From Winogradskyella luteola (lineage in GTDB: Bacteria; Bacteroidota; Bacteroidia; Flavobacteriales; Flavobacteriaceae), in NCBI RefSeq assembly GCF_019203985.1, contig NZ_JAGSPD010000005.1:1-64000 (forward strand): a DNA stretch of 64,000 nucleotides, in the 5' to 3' direction. A program made the position numbers and the translations under genes. Of this stretch, positions 52,350 through 60,521 are shown piece after piece; position 1 is the stretch's first letter, and each line of letters begins with the position of its first letter. The notes beneath the pieces were generated by a model. The model was not told the DNA's origin. It saw only the letters and a list, made by a program, of their open reading frames with translations, and ran no database searches.

Positions 52350-53388
52350 AGTTATTGTTTTACTGTTTTTATTAAGTTCGTTAATTATTCGCTCTCAAAC
52401 CTTTATCGGTAAGGTTGTTGATTCCCAAAATTTAGCATTAGAAAACGTTGCTGTATATTTTGATAATACATCTATTGGAACCGTAACAGATAGTCTGGGC
52501 AATTTTTTCATAAATCATTTAGAAACACCCAACAAGCCATTAGTGTTTAGATTAGTAGGATACGAAGTGTTAGTAGTTGATAATCCTTTAAAGGATAATC
52601 TTAAAAAAATAATACTTTATGCAAAACCAGAAATATTAGACGATGTTATAATAGAAGCTGACCCATGGACAAGACAACGAAAAGAAAATTACTTTAAGAG
52701 TTATTTTTTGGGGAAGAATCAAATGAAAGAATATTGTAAAATACAGAACATTGAAGATGTGGATTTAAGATTTAGTCCGTCAGATGGAATACTTTACTGT
52801 ACCTCTGATAAACCAATTTTAGTGGAACATAAAAAACTTAGCTATTTAATAGAGGTAGATTTAGATTATTTCAATTTAACATTTAATAAATTAAACATGG
52901 GTGATTTAAAGTTTTCATTATCACCCCGTATCATAAAAGGAGCTATTCGAACATTCTATAAAGAGTTGGTTAACAATGGCAAAACATCTAAACGAAAATT
53001 AAAGTTAAGAGATGAGGTCTATGAGCTTTCATCTTTAAGATTCTATAGAGCCATGATAAATGAAACCCTACCTCAAGATAATTACAAAATGTATTATGAG
53101 GATACTGTTGTTGACACAAAAGAACACATTAGGGTAAACAAGGTTGGTGCTTTTTTTTCTATAGCGTTAAAAAATGACACATATCTTATTGAGGATAAAT
53201 TTGGAAACAAAACGCAAATTGCGCCTCTTCAGCAAATTTTTATCGTAAACAAGAATGGCTATCTTATCGATGAGAATGGAGGTATATCTAATAAAAGAGC
53301 ATTCGCTTTTCGTGGTCATTTAGGTAATTTAGGGATTAGCATGCGATTGCCAGATGATTATATATGTTCAAATTGTACTAAGCTCTAG
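52333..53388 (+). CDS. Exported carboxypeptidase-regulatory-like protein, tandem copy 1
   Basis: A 351-residue protein with a signal peptide (MEKISKVIVLLFLLSSLIIRSQ) and an N-terminal CarboxypepD_reg-like beta domain (about 23-105: GKVVDSQNLALENVAVYFDN, SIGTVTDSLGNFFINHL). The remaining 240 residues form a second domain shared with the next gene. It starts inside the last 17 bp of the acyltransferase gene, so it is translationally coupled. Proteins of this type are envelope proteins of Bacteroidota related to the plug-side extensions of TonB-dependent receptors, but no receptor is present. Confidence 0.8.
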   Translation: MEKISKVIVLLFLLSSLIIRSQTFIGKVVDSQNLALENVAVYFDNTSIGTVTDSLGNFFINHLETPNKPLVFRLVGYEVLVVDNPLKDNLKKIILYAKPEILDDVIIEADPWTRQRKENYFKSYFLGKNQMKEYCKIQNIEDVDLRFSPSDGILYCTSDKPILVEHKKLSYLIEVDLDYFNLTFNKLNMGDLKFSLSPRIIKGAIRTFYKELVNNGKTSKRKLKLRDEVYELSSLRFYRAMINETLPQDNYKMYYEDTVVDTKEHIRVNKVGAFFSIALKNDTYLIEDKFGNKTQIAPLQQIFIVNKNGYLIDENGGISNKRAFAFRGHLGNLGISMRLPDDYICSNCTKL

Positions 53389-53405
53389 TGTTTTAATCGA
53401 AAAAA

Positions 53406-54416
53406 ATGAAATTAAAATCTTTCTTATTTTTTATATTGTTACCATGCATTTGTGGCTCTCAAGTTATTAAGGGCAAGATAATTGACAAAGCTACAAAGCA
53501 ACCATTGGAAACCGTAGCAGTGTATTTTGACAACACAACTATTGGAACAACAACAGATGAAAAAGGTGAGTTTTCAATTTCATATACAGAGGCCATTCAA
53601 TCTACATTAGTGATTTCTTATTTGGGTTATGAAAAAGTTTTAATTTCAGATTTTAGAAATCAGAACAACATCACCATAGAAATGGTTGAGGCTGATAACG
53701 AACTTGATGAAGTCCTTATAGAATATGATGATGGTTTAACCAGGAAGCAAAAACTAAGGTTGTTTAAAAAAGAATTTTTAGGTTCTTCAACGTTTGGAAA
53801 ATCTTGTACGATTTTAAATGAGGATGACATTATCTTAAACTATGATAAGCAAGATAGAACTTTACATGCAAGTGCTAGAGTGCCTATAGTTGTAAAAAAT
53901 AAAGCTTTACAATACGAGGTTAATTTTGACGTGAAAGACTTTGAAATAGAATTTAGATATGTTGACCCCAGTATTAATAAATTTGTACTAAAAAAAGTGG
54001 CTTTTCAAGGAACTTCATTTTACAAAAACCTAGAGAAAGCTGATCGTAAAAAGACTTTAAAAAATAGGGAGAAAGCTTACAAAGGTTCTATACAACATTT
54101 TATGCGTTCGCTCTATAAAGAAAATATACGCGATGAAGGCTATAGGATATTTTCTGGAAAATTTATGGTGAACGAATGGGCACATTTTAGAATTGAAAAG
54201 TCTAAAGACAGTAGTTATAAAAAGGTGGTACTAAAAGATAAGGTATCGATTTTATATGATAAGAAGTTTCAATCGAGTTTAGAAGTATTGGTACCTGAAT
54301 TTTTTGTGAACTCGTATGGTTATTACCTACCTATACTTGGTGTTTATTTTAGTGGAGAGATGGGCAGTCAGCGTCTAGGTGACATGCTTCCTTTTGATTA
54401 TGAGCTAAAAGATTAA
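53406..54416 (+). CDS. Exported carboxypeptidase-regulatory-like protein, tandem copy 2
   Basis: A 336-residue paralogue of the preceding protein, 17 bp downstream. Signal peptide MKLKSFLFFILLPCICGSQ, then the CarboxypepD_reg-like domain (GKIIDKATKQPLETVAVYFD, TIGTTTDEKGEFSI), then the shared C-terminal domain (RKQKLRLFKKEFLGSSTFGK vs RQRKENYFKSYFLGKNQMKE in copy 1). The pair came from a local duplication and has diverged strongly. Function unknown. Confidence 0.8.
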   Translation: MKLKSFLFFILLPCICGSQVIKGKIIDKATKQPLETVAVYFDNTTIGTTTDEKGEFSISYTEAIQSTLVISYLGYEKVLISDFRNQNNITIEMVEADNELDEVLIEYDDGLTRKQKLRLFKKEFLGSSTFGKSCTILNEDDIILNYDKQDRTLHASARVPIVVKNKALQYEVNFDVKDFEIEFRYVDPSINKFVLKKVAFQGTSFYKNLEKADRKKTLKNREKAYKGSIQHFMRSLYKENIRDEGYRIFSGKFMVNEWAHFRIEKSKDSSYKKVVLKDKVSILYDKKFQSSLEVLVPEFFVNSYGYYLPILGVYFSGEMGSQRLGDMLPFDYELKD

Positions 54417-54446
54417 AACAAAAAACCCAGAATTAGTATTCTGGGT
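54415..54446 (-). terminator. Leftward hairpin terminator of the TM2 operon
   Basis: ACCCAGAAT (54425-54433) - TAGT - ATTCTGGGT (54438-54446). On the minus strand a T-rich run follows (A-run at 54418-54425). It lies 20 bp past the TM2 gene and abuts the stop of the convergent gene. Confidence 0.8.
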
Positions 54447-54466
54447 CTAGATATGTTTTATGGTTT

Positions 54467-54967
54467 TTAAAACCAAGGTTTTTTGCCCACTTGATACATA
54501 TTATAAAACTCTGCATCAGATTTGGTTAAGTAGATGATTCCTTCAATTAGTCCAATAATACTCATAATCCAGACTAAGAATACACCAATACCAACACAAG
54601 AGAGTACAATACCAATTAAAGTTATACCAAGCATAATACCACCTTCTTTATTGTAACCTAAAATAAATTTATGGATACCTAAACTTCCGAAAATGATTCC
54701 TAATATACCTGCTAACACTTTTTTATTGTCACCAGTAGCTTCTTGGTAAGCCTCTTTAGCGCTATCTGAAAATTCTTTAGCGGTTTCCTTAGCTTCATCT
54801 GCAAATTCAGAAGCTTTTGCTTTGGCCTTTCTTCCTAACTCTTCTGCATCATCAGCTAATTCACTAGCTTTTTGGCTTATTTTATCTCCTGTTCTTTTTG
54901 CCCCTTCTTTTGCGTCATCTAACATATCGTTAAGATCATCTCCTAAATCTTTATTATCGTCTGCCAT
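54467..54967 (-). CDS. TM2-domain protein with long amphipathic LEA-like helix
   Basis: A 166-residue protein from ATG 54967 (MADDNKDLGD); an upstream in-frame extension would run into the VOC gene and lacks sense. Residues 15-78 are a single predicted amphipathic helix made of Ala/Lys/Asp/Glu repeats (KASELADDAEELGRKAKAKA, EFADEAKETAKEFSDSAKEA) like LEA or apolipoprotein segments. Residues 82-150 form the TM2 domain with GIIFGSLGIHKFILGYNKEG and two hydrophobic helices. A tail DAEFYNMYQVGKKPWF follows. A membrane-anchored stress or surface-coating helix is a guess. Last gene of a minus-strand operon. Confidence 0.8.
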   Translation of the reverse strand: MADDNKDLGDDLNDMLDDAKEGAKRTGDKISQKASELADDAEELGRKAKAKASEFADEAKETAKEFSDSAKEAYQEATGDNKKVLAGILGIIFGSLGIHKFILGYNKEGGIMLGITLIGIVLSCVGIGVFLVWIMSIIGLIEGIIYLTKSDAEFYNMYQVGKKPWF

Positions 54968-55028
54968 AATTTTAAATTGTTTTTTAGTTAATTTATTGAG
55001 TCTAAAATTAATAAAAAAACAAATGCAA

Positions 55029-55415
55029 TTATTTAAAAGCCGCATCAATAGGTTCCCACAATTCAATTTTATTGTTTTCGTTGTCCATAATCCATGCAAA
55101 TTTTCCGTAGTCGTAAGTCTCCATATCTCCTACAATGGTCACTCCTTCATCCTTTAAAACTTTTAGCAATGCTTCAAGATTTTCAACCCTATAGTTAAAC
55201 ATAAAGTCTTTTTTAGAAGGCTCATAGTATTTTGTATCTTCTGCAAACGGACTCCATTGGGTAGAACAATCATTGCCGTCTTTGTCTTTCCACCAAAAGG
55301 TACAGCCGTAATCGTCGGTGTTAAATCCAAGGTGTTTTTTATACCAATCTTTTGAGGCTTTTGGGTCTTTGCTCTTAAAGAACAAACCGCCAATTCCTGT
55401 TATGCGTTTTTTCAT
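55029..55415 (-). CDS. VOC family (glyoxalase-like) protein
   Basis: A 128-residue vicinal-oxygen-chelate protein made of two beta-alpha-beta-beta-beta units: ITGIGGLFFKSKDPKASKDW and WYKKHLGF..., then VENLEALLKVLKDEGV and IMDNENNKIELWEP. The end ENNKIELWEP carries the usual final Glu metal ligand. Substrate unknown; relatives include glyoxalase I, bleomycin-binding proteins and dioxygenases. A second VOC gene lies upstream in the same cluster (56538). Confidence 0.85.
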   Translation of the reverse strand: MKKRITGIGGLFFKSKDPKASKDWYKKHLGFNTDDYGCTFWWKDKDGNDCSTQWSPFAEDTKYYEPSKKDFMFNYRVENLEALLKVLKDEGVTIVGDMETYDYGKFAWIMDNENNKIELWEPIDAAFK

Positions 55416-55420
55416 TTTAT

Positions 55421-55483
55421 CTTGAATTTATTTCAGGATCTCTTAAAATGGAAACCCTGATAAGTTCCTGCAAAAAGCAGAAA
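55421..55483. repeat. Degenerate repeats between VOC and DUF1801 genes
   Basis: CTTGAATTTATTTCAGGATC (55421-55440) resembles the stretch at 32219-32240. TTCCTGCAAAAAGCAGAAA (55465-55483) is a small hairpin related to the one at 57433-57450 and to the arms at 15641-15716. Confidence 0.5.
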
Positions 55484-55526
55484 TCTTTTTTTAAATTAAA
55501 CTTTGATTTTATTTTGTAAACACAAC

Positions 55527-55985
55527 CTATTTCTTCTTTATGGCCGTTTCGTAAATGTCTATCCACTCATCACAAGTCATTTTTCTAGTGAGTTCTCCAA
55601 TCAGCTCTAAAGGAATATCATCCATTTTTTTAAATCTTATGCAACTTTTACCCATATCTAATTTGCGTTTGCAGTGTTTGGGATATTCATTAATAAACCA
55701 GTCATGCAGTTCTTTTTTAGCATAGATGCCACTATGGTATAGGTTTACTGAATTTTTTTGTGAAGCAAAACTCATAAATGGCAAAGGTGTGTTTGGGTCG
55801 CAATGGTAACCATCTGGATACACCGAATGTGGTACATAGTAACCTATCATTTTGTAAATCATCCCTTCTTCAAAACCTTTTGGCAAGTTGTCGCTTATAA
55901 CTTTACGTAATTTTTTTAATGTGTCTTGGCGTTCCTCAGGAACTTGGCTAATATAGTCTGCCGGAGATGTTGCTTCGTATTGCAT
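55527..55985 (-). CDS. DUF1801 domain protein
   Basis: A 152-residue cytosolic protein of the DUF1801 family, second in this window. The family pattern is seen in RQDTLKKLRKVISDNLPKGF (about 19-38), EGMIYKMIGYYVPHSVYP, FMSFASQKNSVNLYHSGIYA and KLDMGKSCIRFKKMDDIP. Function of the family unknown. It lies 22 bp downstream of the DUF4199 gene. Confidence 0.85.
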   Translation of the reverse strand: MQYEATSPADYISQVPEERQDTLKKLRKVISDNLPKGFEEGMIYKMIGYYVPHSVYPDGYHCDPNTPLPFMSFASQKNSVNLYHSGIYAKKELHDWFINEYPKHCKRKLDMGKSCIRFKKMDDIPLELIGELTRKMTCDEWIDIYETAIKKK

Positions 55986-56007
55986 GATTATAGATTGATT
56001 ATAGAAG

Positions 56008-56514
56008 TTATTTTCGTTGTAGGATTAATCCAGATATTAAAGATATAACAAATCCTAAAATCATAACGGACACGAACATTATTAGTGCCATAAAACTGGG
56101 ACTTCCATAGTCCTCCATTTGCTGTTTTAACTCCGCGCTTTTAACTTTTAATTCTTCAGGAGATAATGTTGCTTCCATCTTTTTTGTGGAGTATTCTAAA
56201 TAATCACTCGCAAAATCTGGGTTAATCTGGGTTGTATAGATATAATCGAAAACTGCTACTCCAACTGCAGAACATAAAGCAATGAGCATTCCGATTGCAA
56301 GCGCTTTTAACAGAGACACTTTACCATTATTCACTTTATCTCGATAGTGTCTAATTCCGAAATAAACAAAGAGCAAAGAGAGAACCATTGAGGTGTATCC
56401 AATAATTTCTCCATAGTCATAATCTACTTCCATTCCAAAGAGAAACGGAAACCCGAAAAATAAAAAACCGCTTAATAATGCATAAACACCATATTTAATT
56501 ACTGTACTTTTCAT
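56008..56514 (-). CDS. DUF4199 membrane protein
   Basis: A 168-residue protein with four hydrophobic segments (about 7-27, 36-54, 70-90 and 140-165). A periplasmic or cytosolic loop between the third and fourth contains TLSPEELKVKSAELKQQMED. The pattern (FGIRHYRDKVNNGKVSLLKA) is typical of DUF4199, a Bacteroidota family of unknown function. Located between VOC and DUF1801 genes with 20-odd bp gaps, so co-transcription is likely. Confidence 0.85.
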   Translation of the reverse strand: MKSTVIKYGVYALLSGFLFFGFPFLFGMEVDYDYGEIIGYTSMVLSLLFVYFGIRHYRDKVNNGKVSLLKALAIGMLIALCSAVGVAVFDYIYTTQINPDFASDYLEYSTKKMEATLSPEELKVKSAELKQQMEDYGSPSFMALIMFVSVMILGFVISLISGLILQRK

Positions 56515-56537
56515 CTTGAACTAATTTGATTTATTGA

Positions 56538-56909
56538 TTATATGTGTTGGTCAATTAAAATAGTATTTCCATCAGGGTCATAAAATACGATGCTTGCAGG
56601 GCCAGAGTCAGCTCCTTCTGTTTCACGTTCTAGCTTTACATTATTGTCTTTGAGATGTTTTTCAATAGTTCTTACATCATCATAAGATTTTAAAGTATTA
56701 GCATTTTGATCCCAACCAGGATTAAAAGTCAATATGTTTTGTTCAAACATACCTTGAAAAAGACCAATAAGTGAGTCTTCGTTTTTCATGATTAAATAAT
56801 TGTTTTTTATGTCACCTGCAAAGACCGTAAAGCCTAAAGTTTCATAAAATGATTTTGAAGCGTGAATGTCTTTTACACTCAAACTTACCGAAAAGGCTCC
56901 TAATTTCAT
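56538..56909 (-). CDS. VOC family (glyoxalase-like) protein
   Basis: A 123-residue VOC protein: SVSLSVKDIHASKSFYETLG at the start of the first unit and ASIVFYDPDGNTILIDQHI as the last strand, where the usual Glu ligand is replaced by Asp (ILIDQH). Substrate unknown. It is 23 bp upstream of DUF4199 and about 107 bp downstream of the LuxR regulator gene. Confidence 0.85.
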   Translation of the reverse strand: MKLGAFSVSLSVKDIHASKSFYETLGFTVFAGDIKNNYLIMKNEDSLIGLFQGMFEQNILTFNPGWDQNANTLKSYDDVRTIEKHLKDNNVKLERETEGADSGPASIVFYDPDGNTILIDQHI

Positions 56910-57016
56910 GAGAATAAATTTTAAGATTATTACAGAACAAAGCTATTATAAGTGCCTAAACACCAAGTCATACTAAAGTACCAAAGCACTAGTACCTTGG
57001 TCTAAAAGTATATTTT

Positions 57017-57427
57017 TTAAATGATTTTGCATGCTTTAGCAATTTGTACAGCTTGAGTTCTACGCTTTGCATTAAGTTTTAAGAATAAATTTGAAACATG
57101 CGTCTTTATAGTACTCTCAGAGAGAAATAGTTTTTCTCCTATTTCCTTATTCGATAAGCCTTCAGAAATATGTAGTAAGACTTCGTATTCTCTTGAGCTG
57201 ATTTCTAAATCTTTAATCTTATTATGGTTTATTTCAGCAGATTCGGTTTGGTTAGGCTTGAGTGATTTTTTGTTGATAAATACACCAATAAAGAAAAACA
57301 CAATTGCTATAACTGCAACAATTAACTCCACTTTTAGACTACCAGAAATAACGGCATATTTACTAAATTGAAATAACAGCAGCAATGCAAGTATGAGCAT
57401 TCCAAAAATGAGAATGGTTTTCTTCAT
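57017..57427 (-). CDS. LuxR-type regulator with two N-terminal TM helices
   Basis: A 136-residue protein with two N-terminal hydrophobic segments (about 4-25 and 31-50) followed by a LuxR/GerE helix-turn-helix (about 74-132: LEISSREYEVLLHISEGLSN, KEIGEKLFLSESTIKTHVSN). There is no receiver or ligand domain, so it would be a membrane-tethered DNA-binding protein. It heads the run VOC - DUF4199 - DUF1801 - VOC - TM2, which it may control. A TTCCTGC...GCAGAAA hairpin lies just upstream of its start. Confidence 0.85.
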   Translation of the reverse strand: MKKTILIFGMLILALLLLFQFSKYAVISGSLKVELIVAVIAIVFFFIGVFINKKSLKPNQTESAEINHNKIKDLEISSREYEVLLHISEGLSNKEIGEKLFLSESTIKTHVSNLFLKLNAKRRTQAVQIAKACKII

Positions 57428-57432
57428 ATTTA

Positions 57433-57450
57433 TTTCCTGCGTAAGCAGAA
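57433..57450. repeat. Small hairpin upstream of the LuxR gene
   Basis: TTCCTGCGTAAGCAGAAA; arms pair with one or two mismatches. Related to 55465-55483. Confidence 0.45.
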
Positions 57451-57483
57451 ACTTTTTGTTTTAGATTACTAAAATATAGAAAA

Positions 57484-57596
57484 TTGTCACATTGAGTGAT
57501 ACTGACCTTATGGAGTAGTGTATCGAGATGTCATTTAAGGTTAAATGTTCTCTATATATTTCGAATCTATAAAGTTGAAATACTCGAACTAGCAAC
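57484..57596. repeat. Degenerate inverted-repeat element, copy 2
   Basis: It starts TTGTCACATTGAGTGAT and includes GTATCGAGA (57520-57528) and TACTCGAACT (57581-57590), both shared with the element at 1438-1562 in the same order. It fills the gap between LuxR and the dehydrogenase gene. Confidence 0.55.
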
Positions 57597-58573
57597 TATT
57601 TAAACTTTAGTATGATTTTATCTACAATAGTTTGTGCCAATTTTATATTGCTTTCAATGGTCCAGCCTGCAACGTGTGGCGTTAGAAGTACATTGTCAGC
57701 ATTTATTAAGTATTGTAATGCCTCAGGCAAGTTACTCTTTTTACCTTTTCGCATCCATTGAAATTTAGGCTTATCTATTTTAAATACATCTTCAAAGGAT
57801 GTTTTTTCATATTCTAAAACATCTAAACCAGCACCTAAAATTTTTCCAGAATCTAATGCACTAACCAGATCTTCTGTCACTACACTTTTACCGCGGGCTG
57901 TGTTTATCAACCAAAATGATTTTTTAAAATTATTGATGAATTCATTATTCACCATACCCAAGGTTAAAGGGGTTTGAGGTGTGTGTAAACTTAATACATC
58001 TGCTTGTTCTTGAAGCGCTTCTAACGAGACTTGCTTACAATTTTCATCCCCAACATTAGCTTTTATATCATAGCAAAGGACTTCTACATCAAAACCTTTT
58101 AATTTTTTGGCAAAGGCTTTTCCCATATTGCCATAACCAATGAGTCCAACAATTTTTCCATCGAGCTCTAAACCACGATTGGCCTTGCGCAACCATTTGC
58201 CTTGTCTTACTTCTTTGTCTGCTTTGTTGAGTTTGTTAAATAACGATAGTAACATTCCCAATGTATGTTCGCCTACAGCATTTCGGTTGCCCTCTGGTGC
58301 AGCGATGAGATGAATACCTTTCTGCTCGGCATATTCGCAATCTATATTTTCTAAACCAGCACCAACGCGACCTATAAATTTTAGGTTTTTTGCAGCGTCC
58401 AAAAATTGTTTGTCTATTGAGAATCTACTACGAATAATGATGCCATCATAATCTGATATTTTGGCTTCAAGCTCAGCTTTTGAAGAAATATAGTCTTCAT
58501 GATTGGTGAAGCCTAAATCATTGAGTTGATTAATTAGTAGTTGATGATTGCTGTCTAAATGAAGTATTTTCAT
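57596..58573 (-). CDS. D-3-phosphoglycerate dehydrogenase-like 2-hydroxyacid dehydrogenase
   Basis: A 325-residue D-isomer-specific 2-hydroxyacid dehydrogenase. The nucleotide loop is GLIGYGNMGKAFAKKL (about 143-158), with the catalytic Arg in LINTARGKSVV, Glu in GLDVLEYEKTS and His in LLTPHVAGW. No C-terminal ACT domain is present, so it is the short form. The N-terminal RVGAGLENIDCEYAEQKGI fits SerA-type enzymes. A role in serine synthesis is plausible but no serC or serB is adjacent; other hydroxy acids are possible. Confidence 0.85.
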   Translation of the reverse strand: MKILHLDSNHQLLINQLNDLGFTNHEDYISSKAELEAKISDYDGIIIRSRFSIDKQFLDAAKNLKFIGRVGAGLENIDCEYAEQKGIHLIAAPEGNRNAVGEHTLGMLLSLFNKLNKADKEVRQGKWLRKANRGLELDGKIVGLIGYGNMGKAFAKKLKGFDVEVLCYDIKANVGDENCKQVSLEALQEQADVLSLHTPQTPLTLGMVNNEFINNFKKSFWLINTARGKSVVTEDLVSALDSGKILGAGLDVLEYEKTSFEDVFKIDKPKFQWMRKGKKSNLPEALQYLINADNVLLTPHVAGWTIESNIKLAQTIVDKIILKFK

Positions 58574-58683
58574 AAGCCCATCTTAATCTTCCCAGAGAGA
58601 AGAAATTATTATGTGGTATAAATTTATTGTTTTGCTCCATTTTCCCCTTCTGGGGGAATTTCCACAGGACAAAAGGACTTTTT

Positions 58684-59049
58684 TTATATCCAAGGATATT
58701 CAGTTTGTGTCATTTCATCTTTCACTCTACCCGTATGGGCTGTATTCAATTTCTCAAAGAGTAAAAGATGTACCTCTTCACCATCTTTGGTTGATGGGTT
58801 GTGCTCTACTCCTTTTGGAACCACAATTAGTTCGCCTTCTTTTACGACTTCTGTTCTGTCTCTAAATTGCATATAAAGTGTACCTTTAATGACCTGAAAC
58901 AATTCGTCCTCGTCATCATGGCTATGCCAAACAAACTCACCTTTTATTTTGGCAAGTATCACTTGCATATCATCTACCGTTGCGATACGATGCGGATGCC
59001 ATTGCTTTGAAAACAAAGCATGTTTGTCTTTAATACTTATTGGTTTCAT
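58684..59049 (-). CDS. Cupin-domain protein
   Basis: A 121-residue single-domain cupin. The first metal motif reads WHSHDDEDELFQVIKG (about 41-56) with two His and a Glu, and the second GVEHNPS (about 80-86) gives the third His. It is likely a small metal-binding enzyme or sensor; the substrate is unknown. It lies 26 bp downstream of mgtE on the same strand. The 110-bp stretch to its left holds only a C/G-rich degenerate sequence (58634-58665). Confidence 0.85.
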   Translation of the reverse strand: MKPISIKDKHALFSKQWHPHRIATVDDMQVILAKIKGEFVWHSHDDEDELFQVIKGTLYMQFRDRTEVVKEGELIVVPKGVEHNPSTKDGEEVHLLLFEKLNTAHTGRVKDEMTQTEYPWI

Positions 59050-59075
59050 GTAATAAAGTTACAAAAGGATTTGTA

Positions 59076-60449
59076 TTAAATTCCTAGAATCAGTTTGGCA
59101 ATCAATAAATATATAACAATGCCAAAAATATCATTGCTTGTGGTAATAAATGGTCCTGTAGCAATGGCCGGGTCAATGCCTCTTTTTTCTAAAAACAATG
59201 GCACAAAAGTTCCTATGAGTCCTGCGACGATAATTACTGCGATTAATGATACAGAGATTGCCAATGCTAAATCGAATTTTTGAGTCCAAGCCCAAACAAA
59301 TAAAAAGAGAAATAAGGATAAAATCACCCCGTTTAGAGCTGCTAGTAGCATCTCTTTTATCAGGCGCTTGTTAACACTGCCCTTTACATCATCATTGGCT
59401 AAACCTTGAACAATAATTGCACTAGATTGCACACCAACATTACCTGCCATAGCCGCAATTAATGGTGTGAATAAAAACAAAATCAATGCCTGCTCAGGAA
59501 GATAATCTTCAAAATAAAACATAATAATAAAAGCTCCTACACCTCCAACCAAACCTAAAAACAACCACGGTAATCGTGCTCTGGTCAATTCAATGATACT
59601 ATCATCGGCTTCTACATCTTGTGTAATACCTGCTGCTAATTGGTAATCCTTATCGGCTTCTTCCTTAAGGACATCAACAATATCATCAATGGTAATTCTT
59701 CCTAGTAACGTATGCGTATCGTCGACTACAGGAATGGCTTCCAAATCGTATTTTGCCATCACTTTGGCAACGTCTTCATCATCGTCATTTACGTGAACAT
59801 AATCCACGTTATCTTTAGCTATTTCTGCAATTTTCTGATCACTTTTAGCAACAATCAAGTCCTTTAGCGACAAACGCCCAATTAGTTTTTCTTGTTTATC
59901 AACGACATAAATAGAATGCACACGTGTTACTTCTTTGGCTTGCCCTCTAATTCTGCGTAAACAACCTGCAACGGTCCATGTCTCATAAACTTTAACCAGT
60001 TCTTTTGCCATGAGACTACCGGCAGTGTTGTCATCGTAAGTAAGTAGCTCCTGAATTTCTGCTTTATGCTCTTCATCTTCAATTTGCGATATAACTGCTT
60101 CTTGGCGTTCCTGAGGAAGTTCTGCAATAATATCTGCGGCATCATCGGTATCTAACTCTTCAATCTCTTCTGCAATTTCCTTAACCGATAAATTTTGAAG
60201 TACTTTTTCACGGTTATCCTCATCGAGCTCTATGAGAATATCCGATGTGGTATCTGAGTCTAAAAGCTTAATTACATAAACGGCGTCATCTAAATCTAAT
60301 TCATCCAGAATTTCGGCAATATCTGCGTAGTGAAACTCATTAAGAAGATTTTTGAGTTCCTTATCACTTTGCTCTTCGACAAGGAATTCTACCTTTTCGA
60401 TAAGTTCATCTGTGAGCTGAAATTGTATGTTATCTTGAAGTTCTTCCAC
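59076..60449 (-). CDS. mgtE: Magnesium transporter MgtE
   Basis: A 457-residue Mg2+ channel. The N-terminal acidic MgtE_N domain (about 15-135) has ADIAEILDELDLDDAVYVIK and ELPQERQEAVISQ. Two CBS domains follow (about 140-200 and 205-265), then five transmembrane helices (about 285-457). The pore region AIATGPFITTSNDIFGI carries the conserved Asp that binds Mg2+ at the channel entrance. The CBS and N domains close the channel at high Mg2+. It is 72 bp downstream of rsmA on the same strand, a common pairing in this group. Confidence 0.96.
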   Translation of the reverse strand: MEELQDNIQFQLTDELIEKVEFLVEEQSDKELKNLLNEFHYADIAEILDELDLDDAVYVIKLLDSDTTSDILIELDEDNREKVLQNLSVKEIAEEIEELDTDDAADIIAELPQERQEAVISQIEDEEHKAEIQELLTYDDNTAGSLMAKELVKVYETWTVAGCLRRIRGQAKEVTRVHSIYVVDKQEKLIGRLSLKDLIVAKSDQKIAEIAKDNVDYVHVNDDDEDVAKVMAKYDLEAIPVVDDTHTLLGRITIDDIVDVLKEEADKDYQLAAGITQDVEADDSIIELTRARLPWLFLGLVGGVGAFIIMFYFEDYLPEQALILFLFTPLIAAMAGNVGVQSSAIIVQGLANDDVKGSVNKRLIKEMLLAALNGVILSLFLFLFVWAWTQKFDLALAISVSLIAVIIVAGLIGTFVPLFLEKRGIDPAIATGPFITTSNDIFGIVIYLLIAKLILGI

Positions 60450-60521
60450 AGTAATCGCCTTATGTTTTCCGATATAATTTCAAAATAAATGTTTTTGAAA
60501 TAACTCGATATGACAATATGT

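Noticed and set aside
58634-58665. Possible terminator or repeat (CCCCTTCTGGGGG)
   Set aside because: The stem is very short and the flanks lack a T-run in the needed direction. It may be a decayed repeat, but I have no second copy in the window.
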